Positions 22,911 to 33,704 of a stretch of DNA of 64,000 bases are shown piece by piece. This DNA is from Congeria kusceri (taxonomy: Eukaryota; Mollusca; Bivalvia; Myida; Dreissenidae). The stretch is from NCBI GenBank assembly GCA_027627225.1, contig CM051024.1, forward strand, positions 45,493,847 through 45,557,846, given 5' to 3'. Below the pieces are notes generated by a model that worked only from the letters and a program-made list of their open reading frames with translations, ran no database searches and was not told where the DNA came from. A program made the position numbers and the translations under genes. Numbering within the stretch: the stretch's first letter is position 1; each line of letters starts with the position of its first letter.

Positions 22911-24198
22911 CAGATCTGGAAACTGCAGTTATGATTCAAAATGCGTTTTCGTGAGTCTCTTAGTTAATTAGACAGGAGTGCTGGGACACACCCCGGTTCC
23001 TCACATAATCGAGACTTCTAAATAAATACAGCTACTCGATGGGTTATAGCGTCTGCTGACACTATAGATTTTAGGACGATACAAAGGACGAAAACTAAAG
23101 AAAATCCTTATTCGGCGTAGCTGTCTAATATCACTTTTGACCTAGATTCCTTGTGATAGTTTTATGCAGCGGGAAAACTGAATGCTAATATAATTGGGCA
23201 AATTTTCTGATTTTAGGGAATGCCAACTTACAACAATGGTTTGATGTCTATCGATAACAGTGGCAGATTTTTGGGCATTACAATTTACTTAATTGTTTAC
23301 ATAAGCGGCTAAAATAAAGTTCTAAACATATCTCCGACAAAAACTAGAACTGAACATAATTATCAACTATTTTTTTAAAGAAATTATAATTTTGTTCAGC
23401 GTACATAAGCGGAACGCTCTAAAAATAGCAATAACAATGATCCCATTAGTTGTCCGATATCTGTGCTCTGAAACATTTCGGAGCCAAACGTAGATATTCG
23501 GCGATTATCGGTCTATTCTAGCGTATTCAACACACTCCAGAGACAGGGTGCATCACATTCTAATCAAAACGCTGCCAGCGTTGAAAGTCTGTTTGCGACA
23601 AAAGAAACTGAAAGCCTGTGAATTATGAGTGCACTTTTGCTAAACATTTGTTTGAATAAAGTTCAATTCCCTATTTTGCAAGGTTGATAGTATGAATTCT
23701 TATTCAATATTATACGACATCATAGTAAAAATTATTTTGTAAGTAACTAACAAAATAATTAATATTGTTCCAGTTATTTATCTAATGCAAATGGAATTAT
23801 ATACATGCCAAACAAGTCTGCAGAATGACGGATGTTCAAAGGTTCTAAGTATTAAGGAGCATCGATTGTTAGTTATTATTAGCCTACTGTGTCAACAATA
23901 GGTCTTGCGATGCATGCAATAGATTTTCCATATTTAAGTTTAAAATTAATGCATTGTAGTAATTTGTTGTAAAATATTCAGAATAAGAATAGGTAACAAG
24001 AATGTAGCGCATTAATTTTGTGTTCTTATTCCAGGACAACCAGGTAAATATTTCGGTTACATACAAGTAAATATCGAATAGGGGTGTTATTAATTTGACG
24101 TAAACATTTTAATAAAAATAATTTTTTAGAAACTGTAATTGTGATAAATCACATAATATACACACTATTATACACATGGCATACATTATTTTAAATAA
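22911..24198. other. No gene firmly supported; one weak plus-strand exon candidate
   Basis: A plus-strand frame at about 23478-23622 reads NVDIRRLSVYSSV to ETESL and stop, with AATAAA about 34 nt later (around 23655). The acceptor is poor and a second frame is also open here. Another short open piece follows TTTTCTGATTTTAG at about 23217. Neither is strong enough to annotate as a gene. Confidence 0.3.
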
Positions 24199-24405
24199 TT
24201 AAAAGGTAAGAAAACATTCGTGATTTTTTGCTATTTTAAAGAAGGACCCTTTCAGGTTTCGATTAACTGACTCGTACGTAGCCTGCAAAGAAAGGAAATA
24301 GTTTTCCGTGATACCTGTTTTGGAAATTCTCCTCTCAATAGACCGTTGGCCTCCGCCAGCAGTCAAAAAATTGCACCTTTCTGTCAACTTCTCCTGTAAA
24401 TGTTA
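24199..24405 (-). other. Duplicated module, copy 1 (possible decayed exon)
   Basis: On the minus strand this segment aligns with 25650-25830: TTTGACTGCTGGCGGAGGCCAACGG, then GTATCACGGAAAACT, then TTTGCAGGCTACGTACGAGTCAGT. In one alignment both copies translate to a peptide containing F-x-CRLR-x-S. Here the aligned position of the acceptor AG in copy 2 reads TTTTTTGAC, so the splice site is lost. A different frame is open for 62 codons. I cannot say whether it is coding. Confidence 0.3.
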
Positions 24406-25649
24406 TTCAATCTCTAAACATATTTAACATCTTACTATAAATAAAGTGTGGTAAAAGAAGACTCTTAATACGTCAAAATGTTGTTCAAGTTATTTTTGCT
24501 TCATTTGTGTAGCATGAATACACTTTTTGCAAAACTAATGATACGTATATTATACTATTTAAAACAAATACATATGTACACTCGTCTGATATATAACACT
24601 TTTCTTTCATTCCCGCAACTATTTTCTGACAATGCTAATTTGTTAAATTTGCCTGACAAATTCATGTAACAATTATAGTAACGTAAATTACTAACATTTA
24701 GGTTATTCATTTATCACCGGTGAAAAATATCAAGGTATGATCGATGTATTCACGGTATACATATGAATAATGTTTTAGTTTATCTAAAATTAATGTTGGG
24801 TCTGATAAGTTTGCTTATGGTGTACAAAACATCTACAGTCCGAGAAGTCTCCTTAGTGGAGACAAAAAAAGCTGGCGTCCGAGAGGTCACGTAGCCGATC
24901 ATCTTGTCCCTTTATTTATTTTCTATCGGGTAAAAATTGACATCTCAATATTAATTTCAACGCCGATTGTCTTTTTTACATATATTTCTTGTTTGCAAGA
25001 AATAATATCTCTAATATTTTAATTTGTTCTATACGATAATGTATAAAACCATGTATTTTTTGACAGTTTTCTCTTTTTATTACGACTGGACCAGCTGGAG
25101 TTCAGTCCCTTTAAATTAAAATACGTGAATACTAACGGTGTGTTTTTAGTAAAGACATAAACATTTGGTTGAATGAAGTTATTGTTCTGTAATGTCATTT
25201 TTACAAAATAAAACTCGAACTCATAATACTGTTTAATACTTTTGATATAGCAAAGCTTGTATTTGACCTCGTTGAAGATGGAGATTAAGGCAATTGACCT
25301 TTCCAGGTATTGTCCCGAACAAAGAAATAATATTCTCCGGACCGCATTAACATTATGGTGTCCGCTTTTCGATTAAAATCGGAGGCGTAGTTTTACCTGC
25401 GTAATAACCAGGATACCCTACGTACGCGCGTGACTTTCTCTGGGTGAAAACACTATCGTAATCTTACGCAACATAAGTAATACGCAACTAACCAGTAAAC
25501 ATCACAGAGACAGTAAGGCACCTATGTCAATAGTTATTCATACGAATGTACTTGTTGGTGCTGAATAAAACGATTATATGATTGTTTGTGAGGTTTTAAG
25601 TCGGATCTATTAATGGTCGTTTATTCGCAGAAGGAAGAATCGATAACAA
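24406..25649. other. AT-rich, no gene seen
   Basis: A 63-codon frame at 24478-24669 is hydrophobic and AT-driven, with no support. Nothing else is recognisable. Confidence 0.4.
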
Positions 25650-25830
25650 ATAACCTCACCGCTTCTTGGAGCGCATAAATTCATTGACTTACTGACTCGT
25701 AGCCTGCAAAATAAAACTGTAGTTTCTGTGGTACAGATTTCCGAATACCTCATATTAATCCTGTTGTCCAGCTCTAACAGTCTAAAAATGCAAACGCATG
25801 CAAATTTAAAATGAATTCCGTCGAATAAAT
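25650..25830 (-). other. Duplicated module, copy 2 (possible exon)
   Basis: On the minus strand an acceptor-like TTTGCATTTTTAG is followed by a 40-codon open stretch (starting LLELDNRIN, then LFCRLRVSKS) up to GAG/GTTATT. It is similar to copy 1 at 24.2-24.4 kb. A perfect internal GTAAGT follows GAGTCA. The two copies in the same orientation 1.4 kb apart suggest a local duplication of a gene part or of a non-coding unit. Confidence 0.3.
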
Positions 25831-26154
25831 GACCGGTCTTTTCTTCCGTAGGTTATTTAAAGCAAAGAGATAAAAGGGTAGTATGCAGTTTAATTACTTT
25901 ATCGCATTCATTTTCCTACGTGTAACATAATCGTTTATTGTTACGGGAAGGCAGGTGAGTTGATTTGCCTTTTTTCGAACGTTATATGTAATTAAAGGAA
26001 ACGAAAGTTTTAAAAGTGCGTGAGTGAGTTTATGAAAGAAATAGTACATGAGGTAGATGAATGTCACCATGTATTTTCTTGCAAAATTTTAAGTATTTTA
26101 TTGCATTCCAGCTTCTTCAGTTGTTCCTCAATCAGCTAATTTAAAAAGAACAGA

Positions 26155-26748
26155 ATGGGAAATCGGGTGAGTATCTTTTCCAGAGTTTTAAGTTTTATCT
26201 CATTTTCAATTGAATTTTTTTTCAAGTTAGTATATCAAATTTCTAGTGAAACAATAATGCGAATAAATAAATGTGTAAAGAAATAACAAGACAATCGGGT
26301 CGGTTTTGCACAAGCTTTCATATAATGTTATATAACTTTCAAAAATGTATGTTAAACATATAAGAAATGTTTTAAGGCAGATTACGATTTGTTATAGAAA
26401 TCGAAAGAAGCCATCACGGTTGACGTTTTTGTTACACAACTACAGGTTGTTCGAAAAACATTGACGCAAAAGGACAGAACATTGTATAATTTCGCAGCAT
26501 TCAACATTGCTAAGGACAGCACCGGCAACATGGAAATATTTGTGAATTTCGAAGACCACGAACCCGTCGTGATGGCTATAGCAGGCCAACATATTTCGTC
26601 GAGGATGTTTATTTCCTACGACGAAAATGACAAACCGAGAATGGCAATAGAATCGTGTGCTAAATTTACACGAAATGCGAAGATTTTTATCGACGGAATA
26701 GCTAATTTCAAAACTATGTTTGTCCAACCTAGAGCAATTGAGAATTAG
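26155..26748 (+). CDS. Two-exon gene for a 120-residue, probably N-myristoylated protein of unknown function
   Basis: Exon 1 is 26155-26166 (ATG GGA AAT CGG) with donor GTGAGT. Exon 2 is 26398-26748, after acceptor TTTGTTATAG, 116 codons plus TAG. The junction is phase 0. An in-frame TAA five codons before the ATG fixes the start, and AATAAA lies at 26875-26880. The start MGNRKSKE has Gly2 and a basic patch, which fits N-myristoylation and membrane association (family rule; inference here). The rest looks beta-rich (NMEIFVNFED, MFISYDENDK, AKIFIDG). There is no membrane span. The frame on the opposite strand (27030-26440) is an antisense shadow. I do not recognise the family. A weak likeness to the 158-residue protein at 19.4-20.8 kb is noted as a finding. 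Confidence 0.75.
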
Positions 26749-26874
26749 AATAACTATATACACTAGTTTACGGAACGGTATTACATGTAAGTCGTTTATA
26801 AATCCATACCGTAAAACAATTATTGTTAATCTAAACTGATGTGCTTTTTTAATTTCATGTAACCCGCTGTTCAA

Positions 26875-26880
26875 AATAAA
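26875..26880 (+). terminator. AATAAA polyadenylation signal for the 120-residue gene
   Basis: AATAAA lies 127 nt after the stop codon of the two-exon gene, giving a short, normal 3' UTR. Confidence 0.6.
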
Positions 26881-27126
26881 AGAGCAGTGAATGTTTAATT
26901 CAAGCGTTGAATGATATAATAAATAATAACTTATCATCGTATGTTCGGTGTGCGTTGAGTAGTGTCGATAGTTAGTCACAACTATTAAAATGAAATTAGA
27001 ATAAAGAATAAATTGTTTAATGCGGTTCAATCCATAACATAAATATCATAAAATTAACGATGTCTGAAAACTTTGGCAACTAATTAGATACACACAATAC
27101 ACAGTCATGTACCATAATAGTAAGAC

Positions 27127-27272
27127 TTAACAATAATTACATTCTTGAGGAAAAGCTACAATGTGTCGTGATTCGTTATGCCTTTCGTACAAACACGTGT
27201 ATATTGTACACGTGACAAAGAAAAGCAAGATGTCGGCCAGAAACACCAGACCCGTACCGACGAACGAAATAT
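27127..27272 (-). CDS. Possible terminal exon with one membrane span, weak
   Basis: On the minus strand, sequence outside the 480-bp repeat reads SFVGTGLVFLADILLFFVTC followed by a polar tail and stop (TAA at 27129-27127). The hydrophobic run and its coding-like composition suggest a membrane segment near a C-terminus. No acceptor is visible before the repeat border at 27273. The repeat may have removed it, or the frame is chance. Confidence 0.22.
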
Positions 27273-27713
27273 AAAGGTAACGCAAATAAATTCCTTCATT
27301 GTTACATATAAAATATACAATGTTTGATCTCAATTTTCACCATGACCAGATACTTTTCGATATATCACCATACATCGTTGGAAAGATAAAGCCATATCCT
27401 TTTGCAAAAACAGCATTCCAAAAAATTCTATGTGTTGTAACCGGTTTTGACAGGCATGGAGGCTGCTATTTTGTGCATGAATACATGGGCCAAAAGTTAT
27501 GAAGCTGGGGACCACTAAGAACAATGTAGTGCCCATTTTGTTTTCTTATTTCTTATATATATACCTCTAAATTGATACCAAAACATATAATTTAAATTGT
27601 ATTTTAAAAAGTATATGCATTATACACTGAACCATATGTGTTTATTATCTAACTGACAGCCTGTAAACCTGAGGATTTGACTTCCGTTTTGGTGTAATTT
27701 GACCTTTAAGAAC
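27273..27713 (+). repeat. 480-bp dispersed repeat, copy 2
   Basis: Same orientation as copy 1. It begins AAAGGTAACGCAAATAAATTCC and ends GACTTCCGTTTTGGTGTAATTTGACCTTT. The ends show AAAGGT/ACCTTT inverted bases. The piece between TGTTGTAAC and CGGTTTTGAC present in copies 1 and 3 is deleted here. Short frames on either strand are not genes. Confidence 0.8.
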
Positions 27714-28418
27714 CCAACCTTTTCAAATTTGAATAAAAAACACATCTTTCATAAGTCTGATCTATTTCGAGAAAGAACAAGAAGCCATATCACACTGGTA
27801 TAAGGATTTATTGAAAAAAAAATTGAAAATACAACATATAAAGGCATTTCGAGACAAGAATTTAGACAGAAAACATGTACTTAGGTACATCTTGGAAAAC
27901 ATTATTTTAACTCAGAATTAAGCATAACTTTGAGTTTTAATGGGCATAGCAGATGTAATATATAATATCAGAAGTGTAAACAATCTTCATTGACATTCTA
28001 AATGTTATAGACCAGGTTTTTAAGTAGTTTTGAGCCAAAGAATAATCATTTTCTGCATGTGTTTGGGTAAAATCCATATAAAAGTATCATGTCAGATGCC
28101 ATTTGACACCAGACAAGGGTTTGTTTACATAACAATCAACAGACTGTTCGTCCTGACACACAATAAACAAAAACATGTCAATGCCAGGTACTAATTAACA
28201 GTCTTTTGTCACACCTGGACCTGTGGGTGAGGTGTGAATTCATTCTAGGCCAGTATCCAGCAACCTTCAGTCTGTATCCAGTACTCAGTGCTGTGTAATC
28301 TGTGGAAATGGTTTTTTTGTGCATGTTTACTCATTATTGTGATTACTAGTGTAAGTTAGATATAATTAGTGTACATATACAATTGTTTACGTTTTTATTG
28401 TGATAAGTCTAGTCGCTA
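27714..28418. other. 5' flank of the MULE relic; no gene
   Basis: AT-rich leader before the first ATG of the transposase relic. No terminal inverted repeat pairing with the right side could be found by eye, so the left end of the element is not placed. Confidence 0.4.
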
Positions 28419-30401
28419 TGCCGGCTTTAAAGCGTCGTGCTCACTTGCAAAAAAGTGGGTTCAAAAAGGGGTTTGGGAGTCCCAACAAGGGTAACTCTTT
28501 CTTTTCCTACTGCTGTTGATAAGAAGTATGTGAGATTGGAAAAGAAGTCATTCGATAGTAGAATACATGACAATAACAATGTACTAACCGTCAAAGATAC
28601 CGAATGTACGGACACGACTGTGTCAACGTTACGGCCCCGTCCCAATGCCACTAATGTAGTTGATGGGTACAGTAGTTTTGATGACTCGTCACTACATCAA
28701 TACTTGTATACCACTTAGTTGATGGCTCAGGCTGAGGCTCAGGTTCTTTTCAACACTGCATTTCAAGAACATACTCAAATTAAACTACACTGTGATGGCG
28801 ATTTATATTTTGATGCCGCTAACTCCATTACGTGGGGTCTAGGTTGGCGTGAACGGCTAAACTGTATAAAGCGTTCATACATTAGCAAGTATCGCAATCT
28901 TTACGAGTAGGTTGATTGTCAAAAAGGTCGTGGTAGGCGTGCCGCAAAAGTAAACATAGGCCTTCAGCTTGGTCTGTGCACAACAACAATAAGCCATACC
29001 GGAGTGACACAGAATTCGTAACAACGCTAATATAATAGCCCTCTCCCAGTCCTCCATGCAAAAATTAAGTAATAAAGTTAGTGAAAAGGTAGAACGTGTC
29101 AATGTTAAGGACATGCATGAGCAAAGAGTGTCCCTTGTGAAGGCAAATTCCCTAATAGGTCAAAAAATGCCAAAACTGTAAATGTAGAGGGCGACTCGTG
29201 CTACAATAACCCCATGTTTAATTCCGACTTGACCCCATTGCAGGCAGGGTCTATCGCGACAACCACGTTTTGTGAAAATAACACTTAAGACAAGAAAATA
29301 GTAGGGGTACATATTGCCAATAAACTTTGCATGATTGGAGCCCGCTTCCGAAATAAGGGGAACAATGTTGTTTGCCCAAACCGTAGGGGTCATTGCTCCG
29401 CAAATGTATCCGAATCAGATCCAATTGGCAACCGAGGTAAATGGTCTAAAATAGTGTCCCGCAACGTATTAAATGATGTTAAAATAACTGGTTATACTGG
29501 TGATGGTGACTCTATGAGTCATGCAGGTGTGTGCAAAGGGAATAAACATAAAGTTTAACACTTTAAAGACACTAAGGAAATTCATTGAAGCGTGCTGATC
29601 ACAAAGCCAACCATTGTTCAAATATGTTCAAAGGGTCTTCAAACACAAACATGGTGACTCTATGAGTCATGCAGGTGTGTGCAAAGGGAATAAACATAAA
29701 GTTTAACACTTTAAAGACACTAAGGAAATTCATTGAAGCGTGATGTTCACAAAGCCAGCCATAGTTCAGATATGTTCAAAGGGTCTTCAAACACAAACAT
29801 TAAGAATCGCTTTGCTCTTTCAATAAAATAACGGCGTGTGGCAGAGTTAAAGATAGCCCACAAGGTTTACAATGGTGACCTAAGCAAAATAAAACAATGT
29901 ATGCCCAGGGTAGCCGATGCAATTGTTTCTTGCTTTGGTGGGTATTGAGGAGAGCCCTGCAAAGCATCTAGTTTAGTTGGTTGTGGTAACTTCCGACAGG
30001 CTAAAAACGTCATGCCAATGAATGCTAAGCTAAGAATGACAGAGGGTGATAAGGCATTACTTTTAAAATGCATGGCCATTATGCTGTCTCCCTCCGCCCT
30101 TGATCAAACCAAATTTTTGACCACTACTCAAAAGTGCGAGACCGTGATTCGATCTTAACAGACAGTTAACCCAAACGTGATAACTAACCCCAGGAACTTT
30201 GCCGGAACGATTCACGGCCAGGTTCATAAACTAAACAATGGGTACGCAGTGTTTGTATTGATTAAAACCAAGTTTCTAGGGGCCACCCTAGCAAAAGGTT
30301 CCACGGTCATACGTCAAATACGGAAGACCGATCAAAGAACCCAAAGGCCAAATAAAGAGGTGATTGAAAAACGCAAAATTACTAGGTACGCGACACACTA
30401 G
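28419..30401 (+). pseudogene. Mutator-like (MULE) transposase relic
   Basis: Start MPALKRRAHLQ at 28419, then the reading frame jumps several times and has in-frame stops (for example 28716 and 28908). Recognisable pieces in order are: a Lys/Arg-rich N-terminus; a segment with QIKLHCDGDLYFDA; NIGLQLGL; a KLSNKVSEKVE region; CYNNPMF; ATTTFCEN..KKIVGVHIANKLC; and GYTGDGDSMSHAGV with the DGDS that carries a catalytic acid in this group. After the DGDS come FKGSSNTNIKNRFALS and CFGGY. This order matches the invertebrate Mutator-like transposase domain (PF20700 type, from knowledge of the family). About 30 short lesions make it inactive. The last ORF piece (30177-30401) is also partly present in block B. 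Confidence 0.7.
29503..29798. repeat. 148-bp tandem duplication within the MULE relic
   Basis: 29503-29650 is repeated at 29651-29798, starting ATGGTGACTCTATGAGTCAT and ending AACACAAAC. There are only a few differences, so the duplication is younger than many of the lesions in the relic. It repeats the DGDS motif region. Confidence 0.9.
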
Positions 30402-30730
30402 AGACGGTATAAATTACATGGCATTATAGTAAGGGTCTCACTGACAAGGTACCAGTCGTGAGATGTTCTACACAATTAAGAGACCACAGTTATGTATAAA
30501 TAGAGAATACTAGGTTAGCGTTTAATAAACATAAGTCTATTTAGCGAGGCTTAGAAAACCTGGACCAACCACGAGCCTCGTACTTGTGTATATATGTATA
30601 GTTTTGAAATCATTTACTGCGTTTCATGCATTTTTTTTTCCAGCTGAATGCCTGATTTTAGTACAATTACAAACTAAATGTGAACTGAATAGAATCTGTT
30701 AACTTTCCAAATTACGAAAATTTGTATGAT

Positions 30731-31090
30731 TCAACGTAGGCAGTTCGGATGGTCATCTTGGCCAATGCATCGGCCAGTGCGGACACAAACTTTGCGGGCA
30801 TTATTAACAGTTACAGGTTCTAAAACTAAATGATAAGGATTGCAACACAAAGTTTTATGACATAAATGAGATGATTGTTGAGACTCGTGCAAAATGAAAC
30901 TGAAACAACACGGTGAACATAATGGGTCTCGGATGGTGACACTGGTGGACACTTTGCTTTAACTGTCCCATATCTACGCCCCTCATGTCCACTAGAGCAA
31001 CCAACCCATCAAATACAGCTTTTAATGGGGTCAAGATGGCATCTGGCAGTAATTCTCTCCATAAAACGTGCGTTTGTAAGCATCCATTAA
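30731..31090 (-). pseudogene. I-PpoI-like His-Me finger endonuclease, frameshifted copy in block A
   Basis: On the minus strand the first half (WRELLPDAILTPLKAVFDG to MFTVLF) and the second half (SHLCHKTLC to DHPNC) are in different frames, broken at about 30895 relative to the intact copy at 42515-42868. The zinc and catalytic pattern SHLCH-x3-C-x4-H is kept. The later position read as H in the other copy (GH) is Q here (GQ), so a putative zinc ligand is also lost. It lies tail to tail with the MULE relic. Confidence 0.65.
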
Positions 31091-31124
31091 AAAAATGCAG
31101 ACGCCAAATTTTACCGTTCTTAAA

Positions 31125-31520
31125 GTTTACGCATGCGCAAATAAATTCTTTCATTCTTACATATAAAATATACAATGTTTGATCTCAATTTTCACCATGA
31201 CCAAGTTACTTTTCAATGTTATCACCATACATCGTTGAAAATATAAGGCCATAAACGTTTGAAAAAAACAGCATGCCAAAAATTGTGTTGTAACTCAAAA
31301 TATTTACCTTAGAATAAACACACCGGTTTTGACGGACATGGAGGCTGCCATTTTGTGCATGAATACATGCGCCAAAAGTTATAAAGCTGGGGGCCACAAA
31401 GAACAATATTTTTTACATATATACCTTTAAAATTTATACCAAAACATATCATTTAAACTGTATTTTAAAAAGCATATGCATTATACACTGAACCATATGT
31501 GTTTATTATCTAACTGAGCT
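31125..31520 (+). repeat. 480-bp dispersed repeat, copy 3 (block A)
   Basis: Begins TTAAAGTTTACGCATGCGCAAATAAATTC and stops at TTATTATCTAACTGA, where a SINE tail begins, so the last 80 bp or so are missing. The partner in block B is at 42909-43255. Confidence 0.8.
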
Positions 31521-31529
31521 CTCCACCCG

Positions 31530-31650
31530 TCGCATGTGAATTTGGTTGGTGGTCACCGTACCGGACAGGTGGGGTTTCCTCCGGCTACTCCAGATTACCT
31601 CCACAGCATAAGACCACACCAACCTTTTCAATAATTCAGTAAAAAATCAG
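31530..31650 (+). mobile_element. SINE tail fragment (block A)
   Basis: GGTTTCCTCCGGCTACTCCAG, then ACCTCCACAGCATAAGACCACACC and a TTCAATAATTCAGTAAAA end. It is the tail of the SINE group at 22.7 kb without its tRNA head. The block B partner is at 43262-43390. Confidence 0.65.
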
Positions 31651-31954
31651 TTTTTGTTTAATATTTCGGAATACAACTATAACTATTTGCATGTCACAAA
31701 AAGGGTCGTTTTAAACTTGCACAGTATGACAATGTATAACTAGGAAAAGAATGATCGGTTCTAGTGGTGATATTTTATTTATCGTTATAGTATTGTACAC
31801 AAAAAAAACAGACACGTATTGTTCGATTTATTGACCTGGCACTCATTAATCTCAGGTAGCTCTCGACTGTCTTATTTGTATCAGTTTAACCTTTATCTAG
31901 CGTCTTAAGAACCGAGTTCATAATCATATAACAAAAGCACCCATCAACAAGCGT

Positions 31955-33445
31955 CGGGAAGACTTGCGCAGTGGATAATGTTTTAGACTTTGAATCGGTT
32001 TATGGCAAAACCGGCCCCAGTCAAAACCGGCCTCAGTCTAAACCGGTCCCAAAAAGGCAAAACCGGCCCCTCATGCGATTGCATAAAGACAAAACCGGCC
32101 CCAAATTAAAAAAAGACGGGGATACATTTCTTGTTTTATTTTTATGAGTTTTTATTATTCTCTTAAATATTTCGTGCATAAATAGTCAATAACAAAAATG
32201 ATAGCCACACACAATAAATACAACCACCAGCATTATTTACACACGCCTGAAATGGAATAATATTAAATTAAATAGCAACATATGCATATAAATGAAACAA
32301 AAATATGGACATGTGCAAGATGTCGTCATCATCTCATGCAAGTCGTCGGCAGCATCATCGTAATCAATCGTCGTCGTCGTTGTCGTCTGTCGTCGTCAGT
32401 CTCGGTCTGTAGACCGTGGAGACCTTCTTCAGCAGGGAAGTAGCTGACAGAACGCCATCTCTGAACTGGTCCCATGCTGAGAAGACCTGAGACTGCATTG
32501 ACCGGTATACCCGGCGCTGCGTCTTAAGTTATTCAACTTTACATGAATTGCAGACGCGGTGTTGCCATCTGTCACATAAGTCGCACGAGATGCTTGCTGT
32601 CGGCTAGTAACCTTCCTGTTGCACACGATGCAGCGAGACATTATCACAGTTCAAGTAACACACAGAAACAAATCTAATCTTATCCTCCCTATCATATAGT
32701 TTTTGACAACGTATATTCACTCAACATTAAACACTATAATATGTTTTTTTAAACAATTTAGTACACATTCAATAGTTTATTAATAATTAAAGACAACTTT
32801 ATTTTCAGTAAACGTACTGTACCCCTAGTTATAACTTACCATTTATTAAATTGATCAACAGTTTGCAATGTTTGAAATGCCGATCATCTTTGATGTACGC
32901 TGTTACACGTTATTATAACGGTTGTTTTTCTCAATACCTACGTCGTTAATTGGGTGCTAATTTCTGCGAAATTATGCCACCATTTATATGCGACAAATTA
33001 TGCCACATTTTAAAAAATGATTAATACGAAAAAGAAACAATAAAAAAAAAACAGAAACAAAAAACCAACAACTTCAAACGTTTTATTTCAACATCATTAT
33101 ACACACATTAATATCTGTTTTATATTAACACAACCTTTTTGAAGTTTATCTATAATGATTAGTTGCTATTTCATACGATAATTAGGCCATGTATTCATGC
33201 ACAACCAATACAAAATATAGATACTAAACGCAATAATTGTGTTTATTATATACAAATACTTAAGATAATATCCATTTAAAATAATATATTAAAAGTTGGG
33301 GCCGGTTTTGCATCACATGGGCCGGTTTTGACTTAATTTGGGGCCGCTTTTGCCTTTTGGGGGCCGTTGTAGACTGGGGCCGGTTTTGCCTGCTCCCCTT
33401 TCAATCACAATGACTGTGGTTCGAGTCCTGCCAAAATCTTTATTT
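31955..33445 (+). mobile_element. tRNA(Gln)-like SINE head split by a long-TIR element
   Basis: The left half, TTGCGCAGTGGATAATGTTTTAGACTTTGAATC (about 31964-31996), has an A box and an anticodon loop CTTTGAA that would read TTG. The right half, AATCACAATGACTGTGGTTCGAGTCC (about 33403-33428), has a B box. They join exactly across the element at 31997-33397, with CTTTGAATC/CTTTCAATC duplicated. Block B keeps the unmutated right duplicate CTTTGAATC (44815-44823) but has lost the left half through a 243-bp deletion. Confidence 0.65.
31997..33397. mobile_element. Non-autonomous 1.4-kb element with about 110-bp terminal inverted repeats rich in AAAACCGGCCCC
   Basis: The left TIR (about 32005-32110) has several AAAACCGGCCCC units. 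The right TIR (about 33290-33390) is its inverse (GGGGCCGGTTTT units). Both contain CCCAAAAAGGCAAAA/CCTTTTGGGGGCC spacers in matching order. The 9-bp duplication CTTTGAATC (31988-31996) / CTTTCAATC (33398-33406) is the size typical of MULE/Mutator insertions (family knowledge). The interior is AT-rich with a CGTCGTCGTCGTTGTCG simple repeat and no transposase. A 72-codon minus frame inside has no family signal. The element is non-autonomous; the nearby MULE is a possible but unproven driver. Confidence 0.75.
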
Positions 33446-33704
33446 TTTTTATCATTTTCTTTTATTTTAACATCGCTTATTATCATCACATTTTTTATTT
33501 GTTTAATCTTTTTTGTTTTCTTTTTCATTTGTTTTATATTTTATTATTTAATACGTTTCATTTACATAAAATGCGCTCACAGTATCGGTGCAGAACTCTT
33601 ACGTGTCAGAATCGAGGTTGATGATGAGATTCCGTGTCGTGACGTCAGGAAAATGATCAATTAAATAAATTAAACAAAAAACATTAATTAAATGAAAAAT
33701 GAAA
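33446..33704. other. T-rich spacer between opposing tRNA-like heads
   Basis: Long TTTT/ATTT tracts, the source of a 108-codon hydrophobic frame (33338-33664) that begins inside the TIR and is not a gene. CpG-bearing GTGTCGTGACGTCAGG at about 33632-33647 contains a palindromic TGACGTCA (CRE-type) site. Confidence 0.45.

Noticed and set aside
26440..27030. 196-codon minus ORF, one of the longest in the gene zone
   Set aside because: Antisense of exon 2 of the 120-residue gene. The sense strand has splice sites, start stop-context and poly(A) signal. The antisense frame has a Tyr/His/Ile-rich composition with no features.
33338..33664. 108-codon plus ORF with a very hydrophobic Phe/Ile run
   Set aside because: It begins within the right TIR of the long-TIR element and runs through a T-rich spacer; the block B copy is shifted. 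No protein.
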